Shown: in pieces, positions 55,613 to 64,000 of the stretch
How the letters are laid out: each line of letters begins with the position of its first letter
Numbering within the stretch: position 1 is the stretch's first letter
Position numbers and translations under genes: made by a program
NCBI GenBank assembly: GCA_025463675.1
Contig: JAODAX010000045.1
Location: 1-64,000 of the forward strand
Length of the DNA stretch: 64,000 nt
Origin: Naasia sp.
GTDB lineage: Bacteria > Actinomycetota > Actinomycetes > Actinomycetales > Microbacteriaceae
Direction: 5' to 3'
The notes under the pieces: model-generated
Told to the model about the DNA's origin: nothing
Seen by the model: only the letters and a program-made list of their open reading frames with translations
Database searches by the model: none

Positions 55613-57037
55613 TTGTCAGAGATCGTCGAGACGACGTCAGGCCAGCACCGATCGAAACTTCGCTCCAGCGCGATGGGCACGACCGGTCTCGTGGTCACGG
55701 TCGCGGCCACCGTCGGTGTGATGGCCGCGTTCATGGGGGCGGCGCCGATCGTCTTCATCATGTCGGGCGCCGGAGCAACAGGAACCTACCTTCTCTCAGG
55801 ACTCCTTTTCCTGATTTTCGCCGTGGGCTATCTGGCGATGAGCCGGAGGGCCGAAAGCGCGAGCGGCTTCGTCGCGTTCATCACCAAGGGGACAGGATCC
55901 CGGATCGGCGTCGCTGCCGCATACGTGACACTGCTCACCTACACCACGGTCCTCGCTGGCCTCTACGGCATCTACGCCATGTTCGCGCAGCAAGCAGCTC
56001 TCGAGCTGTTCGGTGTCGACGTGCCCTGGGGAGTGTGGGCGCTGGCCACGGTGGTCCTCTTGGGCGTTCTCTCTTTCAATCGCGTGGAGATCAGCACGCG
56101 GGTCATGGGCACCCTCGTCGTGCTCGCGGTAGCCGCAGTCCTTGTACTCGATGTCGCCATCCTGTTCAAAGATTTTGGCAGTCTGTCGCTCGCCGGGTTC
56201 TCTCCGGAGTTGGTGTTCGGCCCCGGGTTCGGCCCGGCCATGCTGTTCGCGCTCGGATCGTTCCTCGGCGTGGAGTCGACAGCCGTGTTCAGCGAGGAGG
56301 TGCGGAACCCACGGAAGACGATTCCTCGAGCCACCTACATCGCCATCGGTGTCATCGGCGGCTTCTACGTGCTCAGCACCTTTCTGGTGGGCAGCGCCGT
56401 CGGAGTCGACAAGATCATGACGGTGGCCAGCGAGAACCCGACGGGTTTCATCTTCGCCATCGCCAGCGACTATGTGGGCCCGCTGTGGGCGAGCGTCCTC
56501 AATGTTCTCGTCGTGACCAGCTTCTTCGCGGTCGTCCTCGGCTTCACGAACGTGATGAGCCGGTACCTCTTCGCGCTCGGCCGCGCAGGCATCCTGCCCC
56601 AACAGGTGGGGCGCAGTCACAAGAAGCACCAGTCGCCGCACATCGCCAGCGTGGTGACGGGGATCGCGATGCTCGTCATCCTCTTAATCTTCATCCTGAG
56701 CAACGCGGACCCGTTCGCGCACCTCTACACGTGGTTCCTGGCGATCGCAACGGTGGGCGTGCTCGCCCTGATGCTCGTGTGCTCGATCGCCGTGGTCATC
56801 TACTTCCGCAAGAACCCCGGCGATGAGGGACCGTGGCGCACGCTCATCGCGCCACTTCTCGCGACCCTCGGATTCGGTGCTGCGATCGTCGCCGTCGTTG
56901 CGAACTTCAACCTGTTCGCGGGAGATCAGGCTTCCGCGCAATGGCTGTGGGTGGCCGTGCCGCTCGTTGCCGCTGTGGGCCTCATCGTCGGTTCACAGGC
57001 GCGCTATCGGGGCCTCAACCTGGACAGCATCGGATGA
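55613..57037 (+). CDS. APC superfamily amino acid/amine permease
   Basis: 474-aa membrane transporter with about 12 helices. The conserved cytosolic loop SEEVRNPRKTIPRATYIAIGVIGG is the APC signature; GFTNVMSRYLFALGRAGILP follows. It probably imports the substrate of the neighbouring aminotransferases by ion or proton symport. The start is TTG 55613, supported by aaggaga 6 nt upstream; the next ATG in frame (residue 21) lies at the edge of the first helix. Confidence 0.92.
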   Translation: MSEIVETTSGQHRSKLRSSAMGTTGLVVTVAATVGVMAAFMGAAPIVFIMSGAGATGTYLLSGLLFLIFAVGYLAMSRRAESASGFVAFITKGTGSRIGVAAAYVTLLTYTTVLAGLYGIYAMFAQQAALELFGVDVPWGVWALATVVLLGVLSFNRVEISTRVMGTLVVLAVAAVLVLDVAILFKDFGSLSLAGFSPELVFGPGFGPAMLFALGSFLGVESTAVFSEEVRNPRKTIPRATYIAIGVIGGFYVLSTFLVGSAVGVDKIMTVASENPTGFIFAIASDYVGPLWASVLNVLVVTSFFAVVLGFTNVMSRYLFALGRAGILPQQVGRSHKKHQSPHIASVVTGIAMLVILLIFILSNADPFAHLYTWFLAIATVGVLALMLVCSIAVVIYFRKNPGDEGPWRTLIAPLLATLGFGAAIVAVVANFNLFAGDQASAQWLWVAVPLVAAVGLIVGSQARYRGLNLDSIG

Positions 57038-57089
57038 TATTCGCGCCGCGCGCGAGGCCCGGCAAGCCGTCAGAGAGGAGGCCGGTGAA

Positions 57090-58367
57090 ATGAACGCATC
57101 AGGACCGAGCCAAGGGTCCGCGCTTCTGAGAAGCGAATTGGACAGGCGCCTTCCTACGGTCTCCCATGCCCGCGGCGTGTTCCTCTGGGATAGCGACGGG
57201 CGTCGATATCTGGACGCTGCGTCGGGGTCGATAGCGGCGGTCCTCGGTCACGCCCACCCGAAGGCCATCGATGCACTTCAGGCTCAGGCCGCAAAGGTCA
57301 GTCATGTCTATCGGGGCTCGTTCACGAGCGAACCCACCGAAGAGCTCGCTCGGATGCTGGTTCGACGTTCCCCCGCGCCGGTGCAGCGGGTGCAGTTCGC
57401 GAACAGCGGTTCGGAGGCGGTCGAGATTGCTGTGAAGATGGCGATTCAGTATTGGCAGGAGCGCGGTCGTCCCGAGAAGTGGAAGGTGATCAGCCGCCTT
57501 CACAGCTATCACGGGAACACGCTGGGTGCGCTGTCACTGTCCGGGCATGCCCGACGGTCCCGTTTCGAGAAGCTGCTGCATCCCTTTCCCATGGTCAAAG
57601 CCCCCGATCCATTCGATGTGACCGCTGTGGAGGACTTCGAACGGGCTCTCCTGGAGACGGGGGCCGATTCCGTCGCAGCGATCATCGTGGAACCGATCGT
57701 CGGCGCCTCCAACCCGGCGCTGGTGCCGCCGCCCGGATACCACGAGCGGCTCCGCGAGATCTGCGATGCTCACGACGTCCTGCTGATAGCCGACGAGGTG
57801 ATGAGCGGAATGCATCGCTCAGGGACGTTCCTCGCCATGGAGGAATCGACCGTCACGGCGGACATCACCACTCTGGGTAAGGGGCTGGGCGGCGGATACG
57901 TTCCGCTGTCCGCAATCCTCGTGTCGGAGCGAGTCGTGCAGGGCTTCGAGCGAGGGTCTCGGAAGCTGGAAACAGGCGGCCACACCTATGCGGCAAACCC
58001 CCTGGCGACAGCCGTCGGCGTCTCGGTGCTCGAGGCCATCGACGAAGGCGATCTGGGTCAGAACGCTGTCGATCGAGGGCAAGAACTGCTGCAGGGCCTG
58101 GCGCGACTGGAGGCCGCCCACCCGGTGGTGGAGTCGGCGCGTGGCCGCGGCCTGCTCTGCGGGCTGGTGCTGGACGATCGTCTAGTTTCCGATGCCGCGC
58201 GAGAGCTGGTCGACGCAGCCGCCGATGTCGGCTTGATGATCTATCTCGCCGGTGACGGTGAAATCAACGGTGTCCTGGTCGCCCCACCTCTAATCGTCGC
58301 GGCGGAGCACATTCAGGAGATCATCGTCCTATTGGACGCGGCCCTCTCGGCGATCGAATCCCGATGA
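57090..58367 (+). CDS. Class III aminotransferase, second copy
   Basis: 425-aa PLP enzyme of the same class as the upstream aminotransferase but clearly distinct. Cofactor residues: NSGSEA (105-110), SYHGNTLGALSLSG, Asp235 in ADEVM and Lys264 in LGKGLGGGY. The C-terminal half resembles adenosylmethionine-8-amino-7-oxononanoate-like and omega-aminotransferases of broad range. ATG 57090 has agagaggag upstream, 53 nt after the permease stop. Two transaminases flanking one permease suggest two amino groups or two linked substrates. It ends the plus operon. Confidence 0.9.
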   Translation: MNASGPSQGSALLRSELDRRLPTVSHARGVFLWDSDGRRYLDAASGSIAAVLGHAHPKAIDALQAQAAKVSHVYRGSFTSEPTEELARMLVRRSPAPVQRVQFANSGSEAVEIAVKMAIQYWQERGRPEKWKVISRLHSYHGNTLGALSLSGHARRSRFEKLLHPFPMVKAPDPFDVTAVEDFERALLETGADSVAAIIVEPIVGASNPALVPPPGYHERLREICDAHDVLLIADEVMSGMHRSGTFLAMEESTVTADITTLGKGLGGGYVPLSAILVSERVVQGFERGSRKLETGGHTYAANPLATAVGVSVLEAIDEGDLGQNAVDRGQELLQGLARLEAAHPVVESARGRGLLCGLVLDDRLVSDAARELVDAAADVGLMIYLAGDGEINGVLVAPPLIVAAEHIQEIIVLLDAALSAIESR

Positions 58368-58420
58368 GGCCGCTAGGCCGGACGAACCGAGGCAGGTTGT
58401 TCCGACCCTCCGGGCGGTGA

Positions 58421-58434
58421 CCGTCAGCTGACGG
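58421..58434. repeat. 14-bp perfect palindrome at the island's right edge
   Basis: Bases 58421-58434 read the same on both strands (ccgtcagctgacgg), with no loop. It lies between the convergent aminotransferase and serB, and may be a terminator stem or a protein site near the junction. Confidence 0.4.
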
Positions 58435-58483
58435 GCTCGAGCAGTTCATCTTCTTCCTCGGCGTGGCCAGAGAGGGGAGCGGG
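58424..58483 (-). pseudogene. Possible C-terminal remnant downstream of serB
   Basis: On the minus strand, right after the serB stop, a frame reads PLSGHAEEEDELLEPVS then TGA (58426-58424). It looks like the acidic tail of a protein, but no head is present. It may be what is left of the gene that used to follow serB before the island came in. It is very short, so chance is possible. Confidence 0.2.
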
Positions 58484-59125
58484 TCAGCCGCGGAGGCCGA
58501 GGAGGGGGAGCAGCGCCGAGAGGTCGCGGATGTCGAGCAGCACGTCGGCGGCCTCCCGCACGGGCGGCTTCGCGTCGAAGCCCACCGAGAGCCCGGCGGC
58601 CGCCATCATCGGCAGGTCGTTCGCGCCGTCGCCGACCGCGACCGTGCGGTCCATCGGCACGCCGCACGCCTCCGCCCACTCGCGGAGCGCGACCGCCTTG
58701 GCGGCGGCGTCGACGACGGGCCCCGACACCTCTCCGGTCAGCACCCCGTCGGCGACCGCGAGACGGTTCGCCCGCCAGTAGTCGAGGCCGAGCCGTTCCG
58801 CGAGCGGGTCGAGGATCTCGTGGAAGCCGCCGGACACCGTGCCGACGCAGCCGCCCGCCTCGTGCACCGCGGCGATCATCTCCGGCACCCCGGCGGTCAC
58901 GGTGACGCGGGCGCCGACCTCCTCGAGCACGGCGACGGGCAGACCCCGCAGGGTCGCGACGCGCTCCCGGAGACTCTGCGCGAAGTCGAGCTCGCCGAGC
59001 ATCGCGCGCTCGGTGATGCGGGTCACCAGCTCGCCGCTGCCGGCAGCGCCGGCGAGGAGCTCGATGACCTCCTCCTCGATCAGCGTCGAGTCGACGTCGA
59101 GAACGACGAGGAAGCGCGCGGCTAT
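58484..59125 (-). CDS. serB: Phosphoserine phosphatase, apparent ATA start
   Basis: 213-aa HAD phosphatase making serine from phosphoserine. Motif I DVDSTLI (about residues 9-15), [25 protein letters not shown] and motif [13 protein letters not shown] are complete. The family N-terminus (ARFLVVLD) begins directly after ATA at 59125-59123, where relatives have ATG. No ATG, GTG or TTG exists in this frame for a long way upstream, where it runs antisense-like through glgC in a wrong frame. The ATA overlaps the glgC TAG as ATAG, the same geometry as a normal ATGA overlap. So I propose an AUA start with coupling to glgC; a single-base error or mutation is the alternative. Confidence 0.85.
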   Translation of the reverse strand: MAARFLVVLDVDSTLIEEEVIELLAGAAGSGELVTRITERAMLGELDFAQSLRERVATLRGLPVAVLEEVGARVTVTAGVPEMIAAVHEAGGCVGTVSGGFHEILDPLAERLGLDYWRANRLAVADGVLTGEVSGPVVDAAAKAVALREWAEACGVPMDRTVAVGDGANDLPMMAAAGLSVGFDAKPPVREAADVLLDIRDLSALLPLLGLRG

Positions 59126-60363
59126 GCCGGCACCCGCTCGCCCTTGCCGACCACGGTGATGCCGCTGTCGGTGACGGTGAAGCCGCGCGAGCGGTCCAGT
59201 TCGCGGTCGATGCCGACGCGGGCGCCCTCCTCCACGACGACGTTCTTGTCGAGGATCGCGCGCGCGACGACGGCGTTGGGATGCACGCGCACGCGATCGA
59301 AGAGCACGGAGTCGGTGACCACGGCTCCCGACTCGACCAGCGACCACGCCCCGAGCACGCTGCGCTCGACGCGGGCGCCGGAGATCAGCGACCCGAGGGC
59401 GACGATCGAGTCGATCAGCAGGCCGTTGTTGCCGTGCGCGTCGCGGACGAGCTTCGCGGGCGGCGAGTTGAGCTGCTGAGTGAAGATCGGCCACGCCTGG
59501 TTGTAGAGGTTGAACACCGGCAGGGCCGAGATGAGGTCCTGGTGCGCCTCGAAGAAGGAGTCGATGGTCCCCACGTCGCGCCAGTAGAAGCGGTCGCGGT
59601 CGGTCGCGCCCGGCACCACGTTGCGGTTGAGGTCGTACACGGCGGCGTCGCCGCGCTTCACGAAGGCGGGGATGATGTCGCCGCCCATGTCGTGATTGGA
59701 GCCTTCGAGCTCCGCGTCGGCGCGCACCGCGTCGATGAGGGCGTCGGTGGTGAACACGTAGTTGCCCATCGACGCGAGCACCTCGTCGGGCGCATCGGCG
59801 AGCCCGCGGGCGTTCTTCGGCTTCTCGAGGAACTTGGTGATCCGGGTGGGGCGGCGCTGATTCGTCTGGATGACGCCGAACTGGTCGGCGAGCCCGATCG
59901 GCTGCCGGATCGCCGCGACGGTGACGCCCGCGCCGGACTCGATGTGCGCGTCGATCATCTGCTCGAAGTCCATCCGGTACACGTGGTCGGCGCCGACCAC
60001 GACGATGATGTCGGGCTTCTCGTCGTTGATCAGGTTGAGGCTCTGCAGGATCGCGTCGGCCGAGCCGGTGTACCAGCGCTTGCCCAGGCGCTGCTGCGCG
60101 GGCACGGACGCGACGTACGAGTTGAGCAGGCCGGACAGCCGCCAGGTCTCCGCCACGTGCCGGTCGAGGCTGTGCGACTTGTACTGGGTGAGCACCACGA
60201 TCTGCGTCAGACCGGAGTTGATCAGGTTCGACAGTGCGAAGTCGATGAGTCGGTAGGTGCCGCCGAACGGCACGGCCGGCTTGGCGCGATCGGCGGTCAG
60301 CGGCATCAGCCGCTTGCCTTCTCCGCCGGCCAGCACGATGCCGAAGATCTTCCTCGATGCCAT
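59122..60363 (-). CDS. glgC: Glucose-1-phosphate adenylyltransferase
   Basis: ADP-glucose pyrophosphorylase (413 aa), first step of glycogen synthesis. N-terminal [42 protein letters not shown] and [11 protein letters not shown] blocks are intact, as is the C-terminal left-handed helix domain ([21 protein letters not shown]). ATG 60363 follows the TAGGGT box by 7 nt; the in-frame GTG at 60372 lies inside that box and would not be in the mRNA. It is divergent from glgA and overlaps serB by 4 nt. Confidence 0.96.
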   Translation of the reverse strand: MASRKIFGIVLAGGEGKRLMPLTADRAKPAVPFGGTYRLIDFALSNLINSGLTQIVVLTQYKSHSLDRHVAETWRLSGLLNSYVASVPAQQRLGKRWYTGSADAILQSLNLINDEKPDIIVVVGADHVYRMDFEQMIDAHIESGAGVTVAAIRQPIGLADQFGVIQTNQRRPTRITKFLEKPKNARGLADAPDEVLASMGNYVFTTDALIDAVRADAELEGSNHDMGGDIIPAFVKRGDAAVYDLNRNVVPGATDRDRFYWRDVGTIDSFFEAHQDLISALPVFNLYNQAWPIFTQQLNSPPAKLVRDAHGNNGLLIDSIVALGSLISGARVERSVLGAWSLVESGAVVTDSVLFDRVRVHPNAVVARAILDKNVVVEEGARVGIDRELDRSRGFTVTDSGITVVGKGERVPA

Positions 60364-60370
60364 ACGGCTC

Positions 60371-60376
60371 ACCCTA
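60371..60376 (-). promoter_or_regulatory. -10 box TAGGGT of glgC (leaderless)
   Basis: Minus-strand TAGGGT, 7 nt, then ATG 60363. Confidence 0.55.
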
Positions 60377-60438
60377 TCGGCGGGCGCCCCCGGCCCGGAA
60401 CGGGAAGCGCCCCCTCATCAGGGCGAGGTCTGACGCGC

Positions 60439-60444
60439 TAACGT
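60439..60444 (+). promoter_or_regulatory. -10 box TAACGT of glgA
   Basis: TAACGT, 7 nt (cgggagg), then ATG 60452. It could be leaderless; gggagg is adjacent to the ATG and too close to act as a ribosome site for it. Confidence 0.45.
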
Positions 60445-60451
60445 CGGGAGG

Positions 60452-61642
60452 ATGCGAGTGGATCTGCTGACGAGGGAGTACCCGCCGGAGGTGTACGGCG
60501 GAGCCGGCGTGCACGTGGCGGAACTGGTCCGTGCCCTGCGCGGCGACATCGACGTCCGAGTGCGGTGCTTCGGCAAGCCGCGCGACGAGGAGGGCACCAC
60601 CGCCTACCTCGTCCCCGGCCCGCTCGCGAACGCGAACCCGAGCCTCGCGACCCTGGGAGTCGACCTGCAGATGGCCTCCGACGCCGGGGGAGCGGACCTC
60701 GTGCACTCGCACACCTGGTACGCGAACGCCGCGGGCCGGCTGGCCGCGATGTTGCACGACATCCCGCACATCCTGACCGCGCACAGCCTGGAGCCGCTGC
60801 GGCCGTGGAAGGCCGAGCAGCTGGGCGGCGGCTACCGCATCTCCAGCTGGATCGAGCGGGAGGCTTTCGAGACCGCCGACGCGGCCATCGCGGTGAGCGA
60901 GGGGATGCGCCGGGACATCCTCCGCTCGTACCCCGCGATCGACCCGGCCAAGGTGCACGTGGTCTACAACGGCATCGACCTCGAACAGTGGGGTCCGGTC
61001 GAGGACGACGGCCTGCTGCGCGAACTCGGCATCGACCCCGACCGGCCGTCGGTCGTGTTCGTCGGCCGGATCACCCGCCAGAAGGGCCTGCCCTATCTGC
61101 TCCGCGCCGTGCGCAGCCTGCCTGCGGAGGTGCAGCTCGTGCTCTGCGCGGGGGCGCCGGACACCCCGGAGATCGCGACCGAGGTCGCCGACGCCGTGCG
61201 CGTGCTGCAGGGCGAGCGCACCGGGGTGGTGTGGCTCGACCGCCTGCTCAGTCGGCACGAGCTCTGCACCGTGCTGACCGCCGCGACCACCTTCGTCTGC
61301 CCGTCTGTCTACGAGCCGCTCGGCATCGTGAACCTGGAGGCGATGGCCTGCGGCGCGGCGGTGGTGGGCACCGCGACCGGCGGCATCCCGGAGGTCGTCG
61401 AGGACGGCGTGACCGGCCGGCTGGTGCCCATCGAGCAGGTCGACGACGGCAGCGGCACACCCCTCGATCCGGACCGCTTCGTGGCCGATCTGGCGCGCAC
61501 GCTGACCGAGGTGGTGAGCGACCCGGACACCGCAGGTCGGTACGGTCAGGCGGGCCGTCGACGGGCCGAGGAGGAGTTCGGCTGGCAGCGCATCGCGGCC
61601 GACACGCTGGCCGTCTACCAGTCGGTGCTGGCCGGTCGCTGA
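60452..61642 (+). CDS. glgA: Glycogen synthase, GT4 type
   Basis: 396-aa GT-B glycosyltransferase of the actinobacterial GlgA/GlgM class, using ADP-glucose from the divergent glgC. N-terminal TREYPPEVYGGAGVHVAEL, the nucleotide-sugar site FVGRITRQKGLPYLLRAV and the acidic PSVYEPLGIVNLEAMACG block are present. Members of this class either extend glucan or make maltose 1-phosphate for the GlgE route; these cannot be told apart here. ATG 60452 is used; GTG 60458 is possible. Confidence 0.93.
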   Translation: MRVDLLTREYPPEVYGGAGVHVAELVRALRGDIDVRVRCFGKPRDEEGTTAYLVPGPLANANPSLATLGVDLQMASDAGGADLVHSHTWYANAAGRLAAMLHDIPHILTAHSLEPLRPWKAEQLGGGYRISSWIEREAFETADAAIAVSEGMRRDILRSYPAIDPAKVHVVYNGIDLEQWGPVEDDGLLRELGIDPDRPSVVFVGRITRQKGLPYLLRAVRSLPAEVQLVLCAGAPDTPEIATEVADAVRVLQGERTGVVWLDRLLSRHELCTVLTAATTFVCPSVYEPLGIVNLEAMACGAAVVGTATGGIPEVVEDGVTGRLVPIEQVDDGSGTPLDPDRFVADLARTLTEVVSDPDTAGRYGQAGRRRAEEEFGWQRIAADTLAVYQSVLAGR

Positions 61643-61668
61643 CGGGCGGGGCGACCTGACCGAATCGA

Positions 61669-61674
61669 TAAGGT
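61669..61674 (+). promoter_or_regulatory. -10 box TAAGGT of the ABC ATPase gene (leaderless)
   Basis: TAAGGT, 7 nt, ATG 61682. An in-frame GTG (61673) overlaps the box and is rejected as start. Confidence 0.5.
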
Positions 61675-61681
61675 GGAGCCC

Positions 61682-62464
61682 ATGGCCACGGTTCTCCAAC
61701 TGTCCGACGTGTCGGTCACCCGCGAGGGCACCACAATCCTCGACTCGGTGGACTGGACGGTGGACAGCTCGGAGCGGTGGGTCATCCTGGGGCCCAACGG
61801 CGCCGGCAAGACGACCCTTCTGCAGATCGCGGCCGCGCTGCTGCACCCGAGTCGGGGCACCGCGACGGTGCTCGACCAGCGCCTCGGCGGCACCGACCTG
61901 TTCGAGCTGCGGCCCCGCATCGGCTTCGCCTCGACGGCGATGGCGCGGCGGATCCCGGCCTCCGAGTCCGTCCTCGACGTCGTCCTCACGGCGGCCTATT
62001 CGGTCACCGGGCGCTGGAACGAGCAGTACGACGACCTCGACGTGCGGCGTGCGCAGCGGGTGCTGGGGGAGTGGAAGCTCGGTCATCTGGAGAGCCGCCG
62101 GTTCGGTGAGCTGAGCGACGGCGAGCAGAAGCGCGTCCAGATCGCCCGATCGGTGATGACCGACCCGGAGCTGCTGCTGCTCGATGAGCCCGCCGCGAGC
62201 CTGGACCTCGGCGCCCGCGAGGAGCTGCTGCAGCTGCTGGGCGGCTACGCGAGTTCGCCGTACGCGCCCGGCATCATCATGGTCACCCATCACGTCGAGG
62301 AGATCCCGCGGGGCTTCACTCACGGCCTGCTGTTGGCCACGGGCAAGGTGGTGGCCGCCGGCCCCATCGCCGAGGTGCTCACATCGGACGTGCTGTCCTC
62401 CGCGTTCGGCCTGTCCCTGCAGATCACGAACGACGACGGCCGGTTCGCCGCGCGCGCGGGCTGA
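61682..62464 (+). CDS. ABC transporter ATP-binding protein
   Basis: 260-aa stand-alone ATPase. Walker A LGPNGAGKTT, signature LSDGEQKRV (Asp in place of the usual Gly), Walker B LLLLDEPAASLD and switch His in VTHHVEEIP. The sequence resembles the cytosolic ModF/YlmA group, which is often encoded without a permease. No membrane partner is adjacent, so the substrate is unknown. Confidence 0.85.
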   Translation: MATVLQLSDVSVTREGTTILDSVDWTVDSSERWVILGPNGAGKTTLLQIAAALLHPSRGTATVLDQRLGGTDLFELRPRIGFASTAMARRIPASESVLDVVLTAAYSVTGRWNEQYDDLDVRRAQRVLGEWKLGHLESRRFGELSDGEQKRVQIARSVMTDPELLLLDEPAASLDLGAREELLQLLGGYASSPYAPGIIMVTHHVEEIPRGFTHGLLLATGKVVAAGPIAEVLTSDVLSSAFGLSLQITNDDGRFAARAG

Positions 62465-62484
62465 CTGTTCCCCGCAGGCTCTGC

Positions 62485-62490
62485 TAAACT
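62485..62490 (+). promoter_or_regulatory. -10 box TAAACT of rpmE2
   Basis: TAAACT about 60 nt before the ATG. The leader holds a small cggcc-type hairpin (cggccgttcggcc). No Zur box was recognised. Confidence 0.5.
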
Positions 62491-62551
62491 CGTCTGTCGG
62501 CCGTTCGGCCACAGACTTCCATCATTCCGTCAGATCAGAGGTTCGTTCGCC

Positions 62552-62803
62552 ATGAAGTCCGGCATCCACCCCGAGTACGCCCCGGTCGTCTTCCGCGACC
62601 TCGCCTCCGGGGAGACCTTCCTCACCCGTTCCACCGTCTCGAGCGCGAAGACGATGGAATGGGAGGACGGCAACACCTACCCGGTCATCGACGTCGAGAT
62701 CTCGTCCGCGTCGCACCCGTTCTACACGGGCAAGCAGCGCATCATGGACTCCGCCGGCCGTGTCGAGAAGTTCAACTCGCGCTACAAGGGCTTCGGCAAG
62801 TAG
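62552..62803 (+). CDS. rpmE2: 50S ribosomal protein L31 type B
   Basis: 83-aa type-B L31 ([25 protein letters not shown]... ending [10 protein letters not shown]). The Cys residues of the zinc-binding type-A form are absent, the mark of the C-minus paralogue used when zinc is scarce in many bacteria. ATG 62552. Followed by a strong terminator. Confidence 0.95.
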   Translation: MKSGIHPEYAPVVFRDLASGETFLTRSTVSSAKTMEWEDGNTYPVIDVEISSASHPFYTGKQRIMDSAGRVEKFNSRYKGFGK

Positions 62804-62823
62804 TCCGCGCAACCAGCTTCGTC

Positions 62824-62849
62824 AAGGGCGTCCCGGTTGGGGCGCCCTT
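62824..62849 (+). terminator. Terminator after rpmE2
   Basis: An 11-bp stem (62824-62834 with 62839-62849, one G-T pair), tetraloop ggtt, followed by a modest T-containing tail. Confidence 0.75.
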
Positions 62850-62873
62850 CGTCGTTCCCCCACGTCGAGGACG

Positions 62874-62879
62874 TACCCT
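62874..62879 (+). promoter_or_regulatory. -10 box TACCCT of selO (leaderless)
   Basis: TACCCT, 6 nt, ATG 62886; same spacing as coaE, uvrB and uvrA. Confidence 0.5.
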
Positions 62880-62885
62880 CCTTCC

Positions 62886-64000
62886 ATGACCAGCACCACC
62901 CTGACGACGCTCAACGCCCAGGTATCGCTCGGCTCGCGCTTCGCCACCGAGTTCCCGGAGCTTGCGCTGCCGTGGCAGGCCGATGAGGCGCCGGAGCCGA
63001 AGCTGCTGGCGCTCAACCTGCCGCTCGCCGCGGAGCTCGGCCTCGACGCCGATCTCCTGCGGTCCGAAGAGGGACTCCGGCTCCTCGTCGGGACCGCGGT
63101 GCCGGAGGGGGCGGTGCCGGTCGCCCAGGCGTACGCCGGCCACCAGTTCGGCGGCTTCTCGCCGCGGCTCGGCGACGGCCGCGCGCTGCTGCTCGGGGAG
63201 CTGACCGCCCGGGACGGGGCGCTCCGCGACCTGCATCTGAAAGGCTCCGGACGCACCCCCTTCTCCCGCGGCGCCGACGGCCTCGCCGCCGTAGGCCCGA
63301 TGCTGCGCGAATACCTGGTCAGCGAGGCGATGCACGCGCTCGGCATCCCGACCACGCGTTCGCTCGCGGTGGTCGCCACCGGCCGGCAGGTGCGCCGCGA
63401 ACGCTGGCTGCCAGGCGCGGTGCTCACCCGGGTCGCGTCGAGCCATCTGCGAGTCGGCTCCTTCCAGTACGCCGCCTCCACCGGCGACACGGAGCTGGTG
63501 CGTCGGCTGGCCGACGAGGCCATCGCCCGACACCATCCTGCGGCCGCGGAGGCGGAGAACCGGTACCTGGGTCTGCTCGACGCGGTCCTCGAAGCGCAGG
63601 CGGACCTGGTCGGGCGCTGGATGCTCGTCGGCTTCGTGCACGGCGTCATGAACACCGACAACACCACTATCTCCGGCGAGACCATCGACTACGGCCCTTG
63701 CGCCTTCCTCGACGGCTTCGACGCCGCCGCCGTGTTCAGCTCGATCGACACCGGCGGGCGGTACGCCTTCCGCAACCAGCCGGCCGTCCTCCAGTGGAAC
63801 CTCACCCGGTTCGCCGAGACGATCCTTTCCCTCCTCGCCGAGACCGAGGAGGAGGCCATCGCCGTGGCCACCGACCGGCTGAACGCGTTCCCGCCCCGCT
63901 ACGTCGCCATCTGGTCGGCCGGGATGCGCGCCAAGCTCGGCCTGGCGCCCGTCGAGCAGGAGGAGGTGGACGCGCTGGTCGCGGACCTGCTGCCGCTGCT
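62886..64000 (+). CDS. selO: Protein adenylyltransferase SelO (UPF0061), 3' truncated by window edge
   Basis: The frame is open from ATG 62886 to the end of the window (about 371 codons seen). SelO is a pseudokinase-fold enzyme that transfers AMP to Ser, Thr or Tyr of target proteins and is linked to redox stress. [66 protein letters not shown] and [23 protein letters not shown] are family blocks holding the nucleotide and metal-binding residues. The C-terminal part, with the usual redox Cys, lies outside the window. Confidence 0.93.
   Translation, partial: MTSTTLTTLNAQVSLGSRFATEFPELALPWQADEAPEPKLLALNLPLAAELGLDADLLRSEEGLRLLVGTAVPEGAVPVAQAYAGHQFGGFSPRLGDGRALLLGELTARDGALRDLHLKGSGRTPFSRGADGLAAVGPMLREYLVSEAMHALGIPTTRSLAVVATGRQVRRERWLPGAVLTRVASSHLRVGSFQYAASTGDTELVRRLADEAIARHHPAAAEAENRYLGLLDAVLEAQADLVGRWMLVGFVHGVMNTDNTTISGETIDYGPCAFLDGFDAAAVFSSIDTGGRYAFRNQPAVLQWNLTRFAETILSLLAETEEEAIAVATDRLNAFPPRYVAIWSAGMRAKLGLAPVEQEEVDALVADLLPL

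Larger units (their letters stand above)
43795..58423. other. Accessory catabolic island between fabG and serB
   Basis: This block interrupts an otherwise household gene order. Its DNA is visibly less GC-rich, with more A/T at third codon positions, than the flanking genes. It contains two divergent, closely packed operons (minus 43795-50840; plus 51088-58367) for a biotin-dependent carboxylase, CoA ligase, dehydrogenase, transaminases, permease and regulator. No integrase, transposase, tRNA or clear flanking repeats were found, so the mode of arrival is unknown. Confidence 0.6.

Noticed and set aside
43795-58423. Integrative element with att sites
   Set aside because: No integrase, recombinase, tRNA gene or matching direct repeats could be seen at either edge.
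60364-60372. GTG 60372 as the glgC start
   Set aside because: It overlaps the -10 box, so it would not be transcribed; ATG 60363 follows at leaderless spacing and gives the family N-terminus.

Overview
The window is high-GC actinobacterial chromosome, most likely from the family Microbacteriaceae (Leifsonia-like). The reasons are the gene set and order (rpsA-coaE-uvrB-uvrA-uvrC-rapZ-whiA, gap-pgk-tpiA-secG-rbpA, tkt-tal-pgi-zwf-opcA-pgl, ctaB/ctaA-sufBDC), RbpA and OpcA (actinobacterial proteins), many GTG/TTG starts, and promoters that often show only a TANNNT -10 box. No rRNA, tRNA, integrase, transposase or CRISPR array was seen.

Layout: 1-9.1 kb holds the rpsA 3' end, coaE and the UvrABC excision repair genes, with a decayed membrane-protein/hemerythrin patch between uvrB and uvrA. 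9.1-15.8 kb holds rapZ, whiA, sod, the lower-glycolysis cluster gap-pgk-tpiA, secG and rbpA. 15.9-24.1 kb (minus) is a pentose-phosphate operon tkt-tal-pgi-zwf-opcA-pgl. 24.2-30.5 kb is haem O/A synthesis (ctaB, ctaA) and the SUF iron-sulfur operon with a Rieske ferredoxin. 30.5-32.9 kb has bioY and an ABC-F ATPase. 32.9-41.6 kb looks like a polyamine locus: agmatine deiminase, an amidohydrolase, a potADBC-type importer and a FAD amine oxidase. 41.6-43.8 kb returns to household genes (SURF1, a small zinc-ribbon-like protein, DUF3099, fabG). 58.5-64 kb has serB, glgC, glgA, an ABC ATPase, type-B L31 and the start of SelO.

The most unusual part is 43.8-58.4 kb, an accessory catabolic island set between fabG and serB. 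It has visibly lower GC and is built as two divergent, tightly packed operons. The minus operon encodes a 38-residue peptide, a biotin carboxyl carrier, a biotin carboxylase, a pyruvate-carboxylase-like carboxyltransferase with altered acceptor-site residues, an acetoacetyl-CoA-synthetase-type ligase and an aldehyde dehydrogenase. The plus operon encodes a NagD-type HAD phosphatase, an IclR regulator, a Tm-1-like (UPF0261) protein, two class III aminotransferases and an APC permease. Read together, they suggest uptake and deamination of an amine to a carbonyl compound, ATP/biotin-dependent carboxylation to a beta-keto acid, and activation as a CoA thioester. This is an inferred pathway, not a known one.

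Other points of note: serB apparently begins with ATA overlapping the glgC stop; a membrane protein gene carries two compensating frameshifts; and at least eight genes appear to be leaderless, with the -10 box 5-8 nt before the start codon.
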